In this document: positions 52,987 to 63,459 of the stretch, one piece after another
How the letters are laid out: each line of letters starts with the position of its first letter
Numbering within the stretch: position 1 is the stretch's first letter
Assembly: GCA_001464935.1 (NCBI GenBank)
Contig: LNEL01000033.1
Coordinates: 1-64,000 of the forward strand
Length of the DNA: 64,000 nucleotides
Reading direction: 5' to 3'
DNA from: Gammaproteobacteria bacterium Ga0077536
GTDB taxonomy: Bacteria > Pseudomonadota > Gammaproteobacteria > Ga0077536
Made by a program: the position numbers and the translations under genes
Notes under the pieces: generated by a model
Database searches by the model: none
Seen by the model: the letters and a program-made list of their open reading frames with translations, nothing else
What the model was told of the DNA's origin: nothing

Positions 52987-53460
52987 TTACTGGTAGCGCC
53001 GACCGCGGTAGTCGAGCCAGCCGTCGATGTGATCGTTGCGCGGCGCGTGGTGAGTCCAGTGGAGCACACCGCCGCGCTCGTTCCACTCGTATTCGCCGCT
53101 GAACGAGATCGGCGCGCCGACCTCGAGACCCTCGACGCGTGGTGCGAGATCGATGTTGTGCGCGACGAGCACCGTCTGGCCGGACGGGCCTTTCAGAATG
53201 AAGCGTTGATGGCGTGAACCGTCGTTGTCGTCAGGCAGCAGGCGCTCGATGACGCCTTCACTTTCGATCTGGACATGACTGCTGCGCGCGAGATAGGCCG
53301 TCAGCAGCGGATCGTCGGACTGTTGCCAGGCGGCCGAGGTCTCCGGCCGCGAGACTGACGCCGGCGTACCGGATTGATGCGTCCCCCAGTAGGCGAGCGC
53401 GGCCGTCAGCAGCACGATGCCGACGCGGGTGGTCAGGCGGGAAGCGTAGCGGGTGCGCAT
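52987..53460 (-). CDS. DUF3465 family exported protein
   Basis: A 157-aa protein with an N-terminal membrane anchor or signal (TRVGIVLLTAALAYWGTHQS) and an OB-like beta domain. Conserved-looking segments are VQIESEGVIERLLPDDNDGS, HQRFILKGPSGQTVLVAHNI and GEYEWNERGGVLHWTHHAPR, with the WTHHAPR histidines prominent. These match DUF3465, periplasmic proteins of unknown function. ATG 53460 is used. It sits upstream of the acnA 3' end on the same strand, but two hairpins lie between, so it is not in the acnA transcript in a simple way. Confidence 0.85.
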   Translation of the reverse strand: MRTRYASRLTTRVGIVLLTAALAYWGTHQSGTPASVSRPETSAAWQQSDDPLLTAYLARSSHVQIESEGVIERLLPDDNDGSRHQRFILKGPSGQTVLVAHNIDLAPRVEGLEVGAPISFSGEYEWNERGGVLHWTHHAPRNDHIDGWLDYRGRRYQ

Positions 53461-53474
53461 TGGCGGGTCGTTGC

Positions 53475-53506
53475 GCGTTGCGCGCGGTCATGCCCGCGCG
53501 CAACGC
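53475..53506 (-). terminator. First of two overlapping hairpins between the DUF3465 and acnA genes
   Basis: GCGTTGCGCGCGG and CCGCGCGCAACGC form a perfect 13-base stem with a 6-base loop. Its right edge overlaps the second hairpin by 3 bases. Confidence 0.5.
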
Positions 53507-53531
53507 CGCGCCCGTGTTCACGGGCGCGGCG
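53504..53531 (-). terminator. acnA terminator hairpin
   Basis: CGCCGCGCCCGTG and CACGGGCGCGGCG form a perfect 13-base stem with only a TT loop (four unpaired bases if the closing pair opens), 13 bases beyond the acnA stop codon. No U tract follows. Confidence 0.6.
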
Positions 53532-53543
53532 TCAGGCGCTGCC

Positions 53544-56204
53544 TCAGGCAGACGCCATCTGGCGGAGCATGTACTGCAGCACACCGCCATGGGCATAGTA
53601 GGCCCACTCGACCGGCGTATTGATGCGCACGCGCGCCTTGAAGGTCACCGACTTGCCGTCGGTCTTGCGGGCTGTGACGGTCAGTTCGGTCGCGCCTTCC
53701 TCGAGGCCGTCGAAGTCGAAGACCTCGGTGCCATCGAGGCCTAGGCTCGCCGCGCTCTGGCCGTCGACGAAGTTCAGCGGCAGCACGCCCATGCCGACGA
53801 GATTCGCGCGATGGATGCGCTCGAAGCTCTCCGAGATGACGGCCTTCACGCCGAGCAGGAAGGTGCCTTTCGCCGCCCAGTCGCGCGAGGAACCGGTGCC
53901 GTATTCCTTGCCCGCGAGCACGACCAGCGGAATCTTCTTTTCCGCATACTTCATCGCGACGTCATAGATCGGTTCTACCGGACCTTCGGCGCCGTTGACG
54001 TAGCGGCTCACGCCGCCTTCGACGCCCGGCGTCATCGCGTTCTTGATGCGCGTATTGGCAAAGGTGCCACGCATCATGATTTCGTGGTTGCCGCGTCGCG
54101 AACCGAAGCTGTTGAAGTCAGCGCGCTGCACGCCGCGCTCCATCAGGTACTTGCCGGCCGGACCGTCCTTCTTGATGTCGCCGGCGGGGCTGATGTGATC
54201 GGTGGTGATCGAGTCGCCGAGGACCGCCAGGCAATGCGCGCCCTTGATCGGCTGGATGCCCGGCGGCGTCATCGTCATGCCTTCGAAGTACGGCGGATTC
54301 TGCACGTAGGTCGAGCTCGAATCCCAGGAGTAGGTTTCGGACTTCGTGACCTGGATGCCCTGCCAGCGCGCGTCGCCCTTCAGCACGTCCGCATAGCTCT
54401 TCTTGAACAGCTCGGCGGTGACGGCCTTGGCCACGGCTTCCTGGATTTCCGCGTTCGACGGCCACACGTCCTTCAGGAACACATCCTTGCCGTTCTTGTC
54501 CTGGCCGATCGGTTCGCTGGCGAGATCGATGTCGGTGGAGCCGGCGATGGCGTAGGCCACGACCAGCGGCGGGCTCGCGAGGTAGTTCATGCGCACGTCC
54601 TGGTGGACGCGGCCTTCGAAATTGCGGTTGCCGGACAGCACCGCGGATACCGACAGCGTGTTGTCGACGATCGCCTTGCCGATCGGCTCGTTCAGCGGGC
54701 CGCTGTTGCCGATGCAGGTCGTGCAGCCGTAGGCGACGACGTGGAAACCGAGGTATTCGAGGTCTTCGGTCAGGCCGGCCTTCGCGAGGTAATCGGTGAC
54801 CACCTTCGAGCCCGGGGCCAGCGAGGTCTTGACCCACGGCTGCGACTTCAGGCCCAGCGCGCGCGCCTTGCGGGCCAGCAGGCCGGCCCCAATCAACACG
54901 TTCGGGTTCGACGTGTTCGTGCACGAGGTGATCGCGGCGATCACCACCGCGCCGTCCTTCAGCTGGAAGGTCTGGCCGTTGTCGGTGACGGTGGCCGGGC
55001 CCTTGCTCGGACGCGCTTTCTGTTCGGCTTCGAAAGCCTTGCGGAAGTTCGCCTTGACGTCGGACAGCAGCACGCGATCCTGCGGGCGTTTCGGGCCGGC
55101 GAGCGAAGGCTGGATCGTGGAGAGATCCAGGTTCAGCACATCGGTGTACTCGGCTTCCGGCGCGTCGGGCGTCCACCACATGCCCTGGGCCTGCGCGTAG
55201 GCTTTGACGACGGCGATCTGCTCGTCGCTGCGGCCGGTGAGGCGCAGGTAGTTCAGGGTCTCTTCGTCGATCGGGAAGATGCCGCAGGTCGCGCCATATT
55301 CGGGACCCATGTTCGCGATCGTGTTGCGATCGGAGGCGGCGAGGTTCGCGAGGCCCGGGCCGAAGAACTCGACGAACTTCTCGACCACGCCGCGCTTGCG
55401 GAGCATTTCGGTGACGGTCAGCACGAGATCGGTCGCGGTGGCGCCCTCGGCGAGCTTGCCGGTCACGCGCACGCCGATCACTTCAGGCATCAGCATCGAC
55501 GACGGCTGGCCGAGCATCGCGGCTTCCGCCTCGATGCCGCCGACACCCCAGCCGAGCACGCCGATACCATTGACCATCGTCGTGTGCGAGTCGGTGCCGA
55601 AGCAGGAGTCGGGATAGAGCAGGCCATTCTTCTCGAACACCACGCGCGCGAGGTACTCGATGTTGACCTGGTGCACGATGCCGGTGTCCGGCGGCACCGC
55701 CTTGAAGTTCTGCAGCGCTTCCTGGCCCCAGCGCAGGAAGGTGTAGCGTTCGGCATTGCGCTCGAATTCGACCTTCGCGTTCAGGTCCAGCGCCTGCTTC
55801 GAACCGTAGTGATCGATCATCACCGAGTGGTCGATCACGAGTTCGACCGGGCACAGCGGGTTCACCTGGCTGGCCTTGCCGCCGAGCTGCTTGATCGCGT
55901 CGCGCATCGCGGCGAGGTCGACGACGCAGGGCACGCCGGTGAAGTCCTGCAGAATCACGCGCGCCGGCGTGAAGTTGATGTCCTTGGCCGGCAGATTCTT
56001 CAGATCGGCGCCGGCGAGCGCTTCGATGTCGGCCCTGGTGGTGTTCAGGCCGTCTTCATGCCGCAGCAGGTTCTCGAGCAGGATCTTGTAGGAGTACGGC
56101 AGGCGGGCGAGCTTGAAGGCCCCCTCGAGTGCCTTGAGACTGAAGTACTGGTAATCCTTGTTGCCTACCTTGAGGGTCGTGCGGGCATTGAAACTATTCG
56201 TCAT
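53544..56204 (-). CDS. acnA: Aconitate hydratase A
   Basis: An 886-aa [4Fe-4S] enzyme isomerising citrate and isocitrate. AcnA hallmarks: [48 protein letters not shown], cluster cysteines in [10 protein letters not shown] and [13 protein letters not shown], the swivel-domain stretch [13 protein letters not shown], and [20 protein letters not shown]. The length fits AcnA (about 890) rather than AcnB (about 865, with a different domain order). ATG 56204 has GGAGATC at about 6 bases. It is a single gene between hairpins and a TPR gene. Besides TCA and glyoxylate flux, apo-AcnA can bind mRNA in some bacteria. Confidence 0.97.
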   Translation of the reverse strand: MTNSFNARTTLKVGNKDYQYFSLKALEGAFKLARLPYSYKILLENLLRHEDGLNTTRADIEALAGADLKNLPAKDINFTPARVILQDFTGVPCVVDLAAMRDAIKQLGGKASQVNPLCPVELVIDHSVMIDHYGSKQALDLNAKVEFERNAERYTFLRWGQEALQNFKAVPPDTGIVHQVNIEYLARVVFEKNGLLYPDSCFGTDSHTTMVNGIGVLGWGVGGIEAEAAMLGQPSSMLMPEVIGVRVTGKLAEGATATDLVLTVTEMLRKRGVVEKFVEFFGPGLANLAASDRNTIANMGPEYGATCGIFPIDEETLNYLRLTGRSDEQIAVVKAYAQAQGMWWTPDAPEAEYTDVLNLDLSTIQPSLAGPKRPQDRVLLSDVKANFRKAFEAEQKARPSKGPATVTDNGQTFQLKDGAVVIAAITSCTNTSNPNVLIGAGLLARKARALGLKSQPWVKTSLAPGSKVVTDYLAKAGLTEDLEYLGFHVVAYGCTTCIGNSGPLNEPIGKAIVDNTLSVSAVLSGNRNFEGRVHQDVRMNYLASPPLVVAYAIAGSTDIDLASEPIGQDKNGKDVFLKDVWPSNAEIQEAVAKAVTAELFKKSYADVLKGDARWQGIQVTKSETYSWDSSSTYVQNPPYFEGMTMTPPGIQPIKGAHCLAVLGDSITTDHISPAGDIKKDGPAGKYLMERGVQRADFNSFGSRRGNHEIMMRGTFANTRIKNAMTPGVEGGVSRYVNGAEGPVEPIYDVAMKYAEKKIPLVVLAGKEYGTGSSRDWAAKGTFLLGVKAVISESFERIHRANLVGMGVLPLNFVDGQSAASLGLDGTEVFDFDGLEEGATELTVTARKTDGKSVTFKARVRINTPVEWAYYAHGGVLQYMLRQMASA

Positions 56205-56423
56205 GTCGATCTCCGGGCCGGCCAGCGGCCGCTCATCGGCGCTGGTCCCGGCCTGCTGGCGGGGTGTGAAGACGACATTATCGGCAATTACGGCAGCATG
56301 TTGTAGCGCTGCACCATCGGAATCGTCACGGCGAGCGTCACGCGCGTTGCCCGCGACTGCTGAATCGGGACGTCAGTGCCGGCCGGGGCAGGGCGGGTGC
56401 CGGGGGGGCCTCGCGTCAGGACC

Positions 56424-57722
56424 TCAGCGTGCGGGCGGCTCGAGCAGCTCGAGCAGGGCGGCAGGCGGCGCGCTGGCGCCGCTGTCGAGGAAGGCCATGC
56501 CGAGCAGGGCGGTCATTTCGGGATCCGCCAGCGCTGCGCGCGCCACGTCAGTCAGCGCGTCCATCGCCTGGACGGGCGTTCCCAGCAGCAGCGCGACCCG
56601 CGCGAACAGGCGCGCGGCGTGGACGTCGAGCGGATGCTGGTGGCGATACCGGCCGAGCACGTCGCCAGCCTGCTCGAGCTTGCCCTGACGCGTCAGGATC
56701 TCGCCGAGCAGCAGCTGGCTCTGCGCGTGCGCCGGATCCTTGAGCAGCGCCCGCTGGCAGGCTGCGGCGGCCGGCCCCACCTGGTCGCGCTGCAGCGCGA
56801 TCGCGGCCCGCAGATAGTCGGTCCAGGCGTTGTCCGGCGCGATGTCGGCCAGCGCGTCTAACTGGCGCGCTGCCAGCTCGGTCTCGTTCAGCAGCAACAG
56901 GACCCGCGTCAGCGCGATCATCGCGCTCCGGCGGAACGGATTGAGTTCGATGGCGCGGCGGTAGGCATCCTCGGCGAGCGCCGGGTCGTTGGCCGCGAGG
57001 TCGAGGTCGCCCTTCAGCAGCCAGCTGTCGTAGTCGCGTGCATCCTCGCGCAGCGCGAGCTCGATGTGGGTCTGCGCCTCGGTGTCGGCCCCGCGCATTT
57101 GTGCGAGGCGGGCCAGGCCGCGCAGCGCGCGTGCATTCGAGGGCTGCAGCGCCAGCGCGCGCTCATAGCGCCTGGCCGCGGGGTCGGTCTGCGCCCGCGC
57201 CAGATCCGCATCGGCGCGCAGTGCCTCCCATTCGGCCGGCGCGCGCTGCTTCAACGCGCTGGCCTCGAGCAAGGCCAGCACCTCGTCGATCTGGTCCTGA
57301 CGCAGCATCACGGTCGCCAGTTCGATATCCAGCAGCGGATCGGCGATGCCCAGTTCGCGGGCCTTGCGCAGCTCCTTGCCCGCTTCCGGATAGGCCGCGA
57401 GGTGCAGGTAGATCTGCCCGGCGAGACGCCGCGCCGCGCCGGCCTCCGGGTCGATCCGCAGGGAAGTCTTGACGGCAATCAGCGCCGCGCGGGCGTTGCC
57501 GCGCTCGAACAGCTGCTGCGCGGTCTGAAAATCGGCGACCGCGTCGGGCGGCGGGTGCGCGAGGCGCCAGCCCACCCAGCCCAACGGCAGCATCAGCAGC
57601 ACCGCCAGCCCGAGCCGCAGCAGGCGGCGGCGCCGATGGTGCCGACGGCAGATGATGACCCAGTCGGCGGGCTCGATGTCGAGCGGGCAGCGCGCGGGGT
57701 CGAAAATCAGTTGTTTGGTCAT
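56424..57722 (-). CDS. Membrane-anchored TPR protein
   Basis: A 432-aa protein. A basic cytosolic N-terminus (HHRRRRLLRL) precedes one transmembrane helix (GLAVLLMLPLGWVGWRLA), so the rest faces the periplasm. From about residue 65 on there are about ten tetratricopeptide-type repeats, such as AQQLFERGNARAALIAVKTS, YERALALQPSNARALRGLAR, AYRRAIELNPFRRSAMIALT and CQRALLKDPAHAQSQLLLGE. Such scaffolds mediate assembly of secretion, exopolysaccharide or PrsT-like systems. No specific partner is visible. The start has no clear ribosome-binding site. It lies 219 bases upstream of the acnA start. Confidence 0.85.
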   Translation of the reverse strand: MTKQLIFDPARCPLDIEPADWVIICRRHHRRRRLLRLGLAVLLMLPLGWVGWRLAHPPPDAVADFQTAQQLFERGNARAALIAVKTSLRIDPEAGAARRLAGQIYLHLAAYPEAGKELRKARELGIADPLLDIELATVMLRQDQIDEVLALLEASALKQRAPAEWEALRADADLARAQTDPAARRYERALALQPSNARALRGLARLAQMRGADTEAQTHIELALREDARDYDSWLLKGDLDLAANDPALAEDAYRRAIELNPFRRSAMIALTRVLLLLNETELAARQLDALADIAPDNAWTDYLRAAIALQRDQVGPAAAACQRALLKDPAHAQSQLLLGEILTRQGKLEQAGDVLGRYRHQHPLDVHAARLFARVALLLGTPVQAMDALTDVARAALADPEMTALLGMAFLDSGASAPPAALLELLEPPAR

Positions 57723-58118
57723 CGGCGCAAAATTGTCCAGGAAATCATGATTGTCGAAAGGCCTGGTCTTCCTGGCAGGCGTCGGCTGTCAGTCGCGCGG
57801 GCAGCGGTGCCGATGCGTGATCTGGTGTCGGTCATTCCCTGCCGGGGCTTGAATCCGCCGGCTGCCGACGCTCACCGTGACGCCGGGGCAAGTGTGCTGC
57901 GTTGCGTGGGAAAAGCAATCCGCCGCTGCCGGTCCGATGCAAACTCTTGTGCACGGGGTGGATCTGGACAGCACGGTCGGGCGACACGAGCAGCCACCGG
58001 GGTCAGCCAGCGAGCCGCCTCGCACGGGGACACCCGCCTGCCCTCTCTGGTCTCGCAGGCCCGATGACGAAGCGAAGCAGGCGAGTCCGTGCCCCGCGGC
58101 TGCCGCGCCCGAGCTGCG
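57723..58118. other. 396-base intergenic region
   Basis: Between the mnmA stop and the TPR gene start, both on the minus strand. Long open frames are shadows without any recognisable domain. No repeat, hairpin or RNA gene is seen. Confidence 0.5.
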
Positions 58119-59207
58119 TCAGGGGGCGCTGCGGTCGATGATGCCGCCGCCGAGACAGACCTCGCCGGCATAGAACACCACCGACTGGCCGGGCGTCACG
58201 GCCCGCTGCGGCGCGTCGAACACGGCGCGCAGGCGCCCGTCGCTGATCGACTCGATCACGCAGGCCTGGTCGGGCTGGCGGTAGCGGGTCTTGGCGGCAC
58301 AGCGCAGCGGAAGACGGGGCGCTGTGCCGGCGACCCAGGACAGGGCTTCCGCCTCGAGGCGCGTGCTCAGCAAGGCCGGATGGTCGTGGCCCTGGGTCAC
58401 GCGCAGCACGTTGCGTCTGACATCCTTTTCAACGACGAACCACGGTCCTTCGACCGCGCCCCTGACGCCGCCGATGCCGAGCCCTTCGCGCTGCCCGAGC
58501 GTGTAGTAGATGACGCCCTGGTGTTCGCCGATCACGCGGCCGTCGAGGGTTTCGATCGCGCCGCGCTGGGCCGGCAGGAAGCGCGCGAGGAACTCGCGGA
58601 AGCGCTGCTCGCCGATGAAGCAGATGCCGGTGCTGTCCTTCTTCGCGTGCGTGACGAGACCCGCGGACCCGGCCCGCGCGCGCACCTCCGGTTTGGGCAG
58701 GTGTCCCACCGGGAACAGCGTCAGCGCGAGCTGCGCCTGGCCGAGGGTGTAGAGAAAATAGCTCTGGTCCTTGTTGGCGTCCGCGCCTTTCAGCAGTTCA
58801 TGGCCGGCTTCGCCGCGCCGGATGCGCGCGTAATGGCCGGTTGCCACGCAGTCGCCCCCGACCGCGCGCGCGTGCTCGAGAAAGGCCTTGAATTTCACTT
58901 CGCGATTGCACAGCACGTCCGGATTCGGCGTGCGGCCACGCGCGTATTCGTCGAGGAAATCGCGAAACACGCCGTCCCAGTAGGCCTGCGACAGGTCGAC
59001 GGTGTTCAGTGGAATGGCGAGTTTCTCGCAGACTTCCATCGCATCGGCGACGTCGTCTTCCCAGCGGCAGCGACCGTCCTCGAGCGGCTCGTTCCAGTTC
59101 TTCATGAACAGCGCCGACACGCGGTGTCCGGCGCGCGCGAGTTCGAGTGCGGCGACCGAGGAGTCGACGCCACCCGACATCGCGACCACGATGTGCCGAT
59201 CAGCCAC
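58119..59207 (-). CDS. mnmA: tRNA-specific 2-thiouridylase MnmA
   Basis: A 362-aa enzyme that thiolates U34 of Lys, Glu and Gln tRNAs, receiving sulfur from the TusBCD-TusE relay. The PP-loop is SGGVDSSV (residues 11-18). The catalytic Cys100 in NPDVLCN and the persulfide Cys196 in STGICFIGE match E. coli Cys102 and Cys199. RTPNPDVLCNREVKF and FVVEKDVRRNVLRVTQG are further hallmarks. The start is GTG 59207, which overlaps the nudJ stop by 8 bases, so translation is coupled. It is the last gene of the rng-yhdP-nudJ-mnmA operon. A TusA-like gene lies 55 kb away. Confidence 0.96.
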   Translation of the reverse strand: MADRHIVVAMSGGVDSSVAALELARAGHRVSALFMKNWNEPLEDGRCRWEDDVADAMEVCEKLAIPLNTVDLSQAYWDGVFRDFLDEYARGRTPNPDVLCNREVKFKAFLEHARAVGGDCVATGHYARIRRGEAGHELLKGADANKDQSYFLYTLGQAQLALTLFPVGHLPKPEVRARAGSAGLVTHAKKDSTGICFIGEQRFREFLARFLPAQRGAIETLDGRVIGEHQGVIYYTLGQREGLGIGGVRGAVEGPWFVVEKDVRRNVLRVTQGHDHPALLSTRLEAEALSWVAGTAPRLPLRCAAKTRYRQPDQACVIESISDGRLRAVFDAPQRAVTPGQSVVFYAGEVCLGGGIIDRSAP

Positions 59208-59667
59208 CGAAGCGCAGGTCGTGAATCATCGACAGCGGGAAGTCGTGGCCGGCGAGGTAGTCGTCGAGGCAACGCAGCACCAGCGGACTGCGGTGTCGCG
59301 CGCTTTCGGCGACGAGCTCCGCGCGGTTCATCCACACCGGGCGGATGATTTCCTTGTCGAGCTTGCGTGCGGCATCGTGACTGATGGCCCGTGCGCGAAA
59401 GCAGAAGCGCAGGTAGGTGATCGGGCTGTTCGGAGGCTCGACGAGATAAATGCCGACGAGGCTCGTCGGCTCCACGTGCCAACCAGACTCCTCGAGCGTT
59501 TCGCGCCGCGCCGCGTCGAGCAGCGTCTCGCCCGGATCGAGATGTCCCGCCGGCTGATTGAACACCGCACGGCCGTCCGCTTCCTCCTCGACGAAGAGAT
59601 AGCGGCCGTCACGCTCGACGATGGTGGCGACAACGGCATTCGGTTTCCAGAGTTCGGTGGTATGCAT
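59200..59667 (-). CDS. nudJ: Nudix hydrolase, NudJ-like
   Basis: A 155-aa Nudix enzyme. The Nudix box is GHLDPGETLLDAARRETLEE followed by SGW, with all metal-binding glutamates. The preceding VATIVERDGRYLFVEEEADG and the trailing ISHDAARKLDKEIIRPVWMN follow NudJ, which hydrolyses thiamin pyrimidine pyrophosphates and nucleoside diphosphates. NudJ sits beside mnmA in E. coli and other gammaproteobacteria, as here. It starts 3 bases after yhdP and overlaps mnmA by 8 bases, so all are co-transcribed. Confidence 0.9.
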   Translation of the reverse strand: MHTTELWKPNAVVATIVERDGRYLFVEEEADGRAVFNQPAGHLDPGETLLDAARRETLEESGWHVEPTSLVGIYLVEPPNSPITYLRFCFRARAISHDAARKLDKEIIRPVWMNRAELVAESARHRSPLVLRCLDDYLAGHDFPLSMIHDLRFGG

Positions 59668-59670
59668 GGT

Positions 59671-62600
59671 TCAGCGCTTCTCGATGAGGGGGTCGCTCCA
59701 CGGACCCGTGATGGCATATTCGCGGCGCAGGAAGCGATCGACCTGTTCCGGCACCTGCTTGAACACTTTCTGCCCGAGATAGATGGCCGCGCCGACGCCG
59801 ATGCCGGCCGGGCCGAAGAAGGCGCTGGCCAGCGGAATGCTGTCCGACAGCGCGGGCGTGACGACCGCGCGCTGATCGTAATCCTTCGCCGCGAGGCCCG
59901 TGCGTCCGGAAATCTCGACTTTCGCCGACGGTCCTTCCATCAGCAGGCTGTTGGTGTACGCGTTGCCTTTCTCGAGTTCGAACCAGCCTTCGATGCGATC
60001 GAAGGCGAAGCCTTTCTGGAACAGATCCGAGAAATCGAGCGACAGGCGGCGCGGCAGTGTCTGCAGTGACAGCAGGCCGAACAGGCGGCCGCCGCCGGGT
60101 TCGATGTCGAGGAAGCGGCCCTTGCGCACCTTCAGGCCGAGGCTGCCGTCGAGCCGGTCGAGCGTGAACTCGGACGGCATGCCCACCCACGTCGCCTCGA
60201 CCGCGAGTTCGGTGCGCCCGTCTTCGATGTTGGTCGCGGCGTAGCCGAAAGTGCTCAGGACGTCACCGAGCGATTTGCCTTTCAGATCGATGCTGAACTG
60301 CGAGCGATGCTGCGCGTCGCGCAGCAGCCATTCGCCGGTCACGCTGACCTGAAAGGCCGGGTTCGTGAACACCAGGGACTCGAGCTTCTGACCCTCGCTC
60401 GTGCGCGCGGTCGACAGCGATGCCTGCCCGAAATCGACCGTGCCGTACTTGAACGATTCGCAGGCGAGGGCGACAGCGGGAATGCGTCGCGGGTCGATCA
60501 CCGTGCGCTTGCCGCCCGATTCCACCTTGTCGAGCCACAGGCGCCGCAGGTTCAGGGTCAGCGGTGCCGCCTGCATGTCGAGTGGCACCGTGATGTCACC
60601 CTGCGCGCGCTCGCTGTCCATCGCGATGCGCCACGCGTTGCTCTCCTTGCGCCCCTTGAACGCGACATCGCTGAAGCGTTGGCCGAGCGTGTCGACCTGC
60701 TTCACACGGACATCGAAAGCGATCGGCAGCGCGGCGGTCGGCGACTGCGGGGTGGCCGCATCCTTCAGCAGTCGCGCCCATTCGGCGAGCGGGAGGCTCG
60801 CGAGTTCGCCGTGCAGATAGATGCCCGGCTGCGTCGCCGCGCTCTCGCCGCGGCCGAACGCAATGTCCGCGCGCGTGATGGGTGCCTTGCCGTCCGCACC
60901 GGGTGCGTCCTGGTCGAGTTCGAACCGCACCGCGTCGCCGAAGGACAGGCGCGTCGTGCGCGCGGCGCCACCGCCGACGACGGTGTCGATGCTGAGCGGC
61001 TTCTGCTCGGCGGCGACTTTGCCGAACGGCCACGGCAGATCGACGCCGAGCCCGGCGAGGCTCGACTCGATCAACAGCTTCTTCGCCGCGGGGGGCTCGC
61101 CGGCGGCGACGTGCGGCAGACTCAGCACCGCCTTCCACGGCACTTCGCCGTGCAGCGCCTCGAGCTTCTGGTTGCGCGCCAGCCACGCGTGCAGGTAGGG
61201 CGCGTAACGCAACAGGTAAGCGCGGAGCTGAGCGGCGTCCGAGGTGCCGGTCATGCGGAATTCGGTGTCGTAGTTCGGGTCGCCGATGCCGCCGTTGACG
61301 ACTAGCCCGACGCGCTGCCCTTCGTACAGGGCGGTCAGGTCTTCGCCGTACCAGTCTTCGCGGGTGAACGACACTTTGCCGCGCAGATCCTCGAGCGCGA
61401 GTTTGTCGCGCGTCGTGCGCAGGCTATTGCCGTCGAAGGTGACGATGCCGAGCGCGGTGCGCTCTTCGCCCTGTTTGAGACCGATGTTCAGATCGAGCGC
61501 GAGATCGAATTCGCCGTCGAGCTGAATGTCCTTGAGGCGACGCGCGGGTCCGGCGCTGAGCGGGCTTTGCTCGATGGTCTTGAGCGTGTCGGCGAGCGTC
61601 GCGCGCACCGTGCCGGTGGCGAGCAGGACGGGCTTGCGGCTGAACAGATCGGCGATCGAAACCCGCAGATCCCGCCCCGGCGCGTCGAAGAAGCGGGACT
61701 CGCGGATGTCGGCTGCGAACTTGCGCCCGGCAATCGCACCATGCGCGGCGACACCTTCGATCACGGGCCACTTCGCCGAGTACTCCAGCGTGGTGTCCGC
61801 GACGTCGAACTCGACATTGAACAGGCCGTTGCCGGCATCGAACGGAAAATCCGCGAGGTCGCCACGCAGTTCCGCGCGCGCGCGTTCGAGCCGCCCACTG
61901 TGGAACGCGCGCCGGAACCACAGCTCGGCACGTTCGCGCAGCACGCCCTGCGGCAACAGCCGCTGCAGACGGCTCACGTCGGCGGCGCCGATCTCGAGCG
62001 CGGCATCGATGCGCGGCCGGCGGCCGGCGGCGAGGTCGGCGCTGCCGTCGAGCGCAAACGGGATCGCGGACGCCGAACCGCGCAGATCGGGGGTGGCAAT
62101 CAGCCAGCCGTCGGCACTGCGTTGCCAGCGCGTCACGCCGGTCAGGCCGTCGAACGGCAGCGCGGCGCCGAGCCGTTCACCTTCCTCGATGACCAGGCGA
62201 TCGTTGTCGAAGGCGAGCGCACCGCGATCGCGGTTGACGGCGAGACCCGCGCTGAGATTGCCGATGGCCGGCAGCGGGGCGTGTGCGCCGAGGCTGCCGT
62301 GCGTGACGCCGGCGGCCAGATAGAACGCGGCCGGCGCGGCGTTCGGCCGACGCAGCGCAAAGCGCACCTGCTGCAGCTCGCCGCGGACCACGACCGGCAG
62401 TGCCGGCACGCTGTCGCCGAGCAGGTCGATCAGGTCGAGCGCGAGCGTCCCGGCCGTGGCGTCGACGGCATAACCGTCGGCATCGTGGCGCACCGTCAGC
62501 AGGCCGCTGTAGGCCGGCAGTGGCCCGGCGCTCGGCGCCGGCGTCAGGCTCGCGACGCGCACGTGCCAGGCGGCCTCCGTCGCGCTCGCGACCGCTGCGA

Positions 62601-63453
62601 GACGCACGCTCCCGGGCGCCGTCGCGCTGCGGGTCGAGGCGAGGCGGCCCTGCGCGTCGACGGCGATGCGACGCAGCCGGCCGTCCTGCCAGCGCAGCCA
62701 CAGCGAACCGTCGACGCTGACGACGGGCGCGGCCGCCGCGCGGAGGCCGGCGAACTCGAGCAGCGGGCCCGGTGCAACGCCTTTCAGCGCGAGTCGCAAT
62801 TCTCCCGGCAGCGTTCGATCGCGGGGCAGATGGAGTTCGAACTGCGGGGTCGTCCCGAACACGCTGTCATCGTCGATCACGCCCCGCAACACGGCCGTCC
62901 TGCCGCCCTGCAGGCGCAGCGCCAGACCGGAGAATCGCCGCGGCGGACTGTCCCGCAGGTGATCCTCGAACACGACTTCGGCACGCTCGACCGCGATGTC
63001 GCGCTGACGCAGCAGCCAGTCGATGAACGTCGAGCGCCGTGGCGGAATGCCGACGATCGAATAACGGCCCGTGGTATCGCGCTGTACCGTCAGTTTGATC
63101 CCCGACAGCAGCACGCGGCCGAGCACGATGTCACGGCGGCGCAGCGACTCGAGCAGCGCGACTTCGACTTCGGCACGTTCGAATCTCAGGGCCTCGGCAG
63201 TGTCCGTCGCACTCTGCACGACGACGCCATCGGCGGTCAGTGACGGGAACGCGCCGCGCCAGCCGGCACCCAGATTGCCGACCGTGACGGGCACGCCGGT
63301 GAGATCGCTGATCCAGCGCTCGATCGCAGGCCGCTGGGCATCGAGCCGCGGCAGCGCGAGGCGCAGTGCGACGCTGGCCGTCGCCATCAGCACCAGCACG
63401 GCGGCGGCGCCGAACCAGGCCAATCGCAGACTGCGGTTCAACAGGAGGCGCAT
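59671..63453 (-). CDS. yhdP: YhdP family envelope lipid-transport (AsmA-like) protein
   Basis: A 1260-aa protein. The N-terminal helix (LAWFGAAAVLVLMATASVAL) anchors it in the inner membrane. The rest is a very long repetitive beta-groove, typical of AsmA-like bridges that move phospholipids to the outer membrane. Family stretches include ISDLTGVPVTVGNLGAGWRG near the start and the C-terminal FDRIEGWFELEKGNAYTNSL and AIYLGQKVFKQVPEQVDRFL. The length matches E. coli YhdP (1266). It starts 6 bases after rng, the same order as in E. coli. It continues into nudJ after 3 bases. Confidence 0.95.
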   Translation of the reverse strand: MRLLLNRSLRLAWFGAAAVLVLMATASVALRLALPRLDAQRPAIERWISDLTGVPVTVGNLGAGWRGAFPSLTADGVVVQSATDTAEALRFERAEVEVALLESLRRRDIVLGRVLLSGIKLTVQRDTTGRYSIVGIPPRRSTFIDWLLRQRDIAVERAEVVFEDHLRDSPPRRFSGLALRLQGGRTAVLRGVIDDDSVFGTTPQFELHLPRDRTLPGELRLALKGVAPGPLLEFAGLRAAAAPVVSVDGSLWLRWQDGRLRRIAVDAQGRLASTRSATAPGSVRLAAVASATEAAWHVRVASLTPAPSAGPLPAYSGLLTVRHDADGYAVDATAGTLALDLIDLLGDSVPALPVVVRGELQQVRFALRRPNAAPAAFYLAAGVTHGSLGAHAPLPAIGNLSAGLAVNRDRGALAFDNDRLVIEEGERLGAALPFDGLTGVTRWQRSADGWLIATPDLRGSASAIPFALDGSADLAAGRRPRIDAALEIGAADVSRLQRLLPQGVLRERAELWFRRAFHSGRLERARAELRGDLADFPFDAGNGLFNVEFDVADTTLEYSAKWPVIEGVAAHGAIAGRKFAADIRESRFFDAPGRDLRVSIADLFSRKPVLLATGTVRATLADTLKTIEQSPLSAGPARRLKDIQLDGEFDLALDLNIGLKQGEERTALGIVTFDGNSLRTTRDKLALEDLRGKVSFTREDWYGEDLTALYEGQRVGLVVNGGIGDPNYDTEFRMTGTSDAAQLRAYLLRYAPYLHAWLARNQKLEALHGEVPWKAVLSLPHVAAGEPPAAKKLLIESSLAGLGVDLPWPFGKVAAEQKPLSIDTVVGGGAARTTRLSFGDAVRFELDQDAPGADGKAPITRADIAFGRGESAATQPGIYLHGELASLPLAEWARLLKDAATPQSPTAALPIAFDVRVKQVDTLGQRFSDVAFKGRKESNAWRIAMDSERAQGDITVPLDMQAAPLTLNLRRLWLDKVESGGKRTVIDPRRIPAVALACESFKYGTVDFGQASLSTARTSEGQKLESLVFTNPAFQVSVTGEWLLRDAQHRSQFSIDLKGKSLGDVLSTFGYAATNIEDGRTELAVEATWVGMPSEFTLDRLDGSLGLKVRKGRFLDIEPGGGRLFGLLSLQTLPRRLSLDFSDLFQKGFAFDRIEGWFELEKGNAYTNSLLMEGPSAKVEISGRTGLAAKDYDQRAVVTPALSDSIPLASAFFGPAGIGVGAAIYLGQKVFKQVPEQVDRFLRREYAITGPWSDPLIEKR

Positions 63454-63459
63454 CGGAAG

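Noticed and set aside
53811..56306. An 831-codon open frame antisense to acnA
   Set aside because: Same shadow composition. AcnA motifs on the opposite strand are complete.
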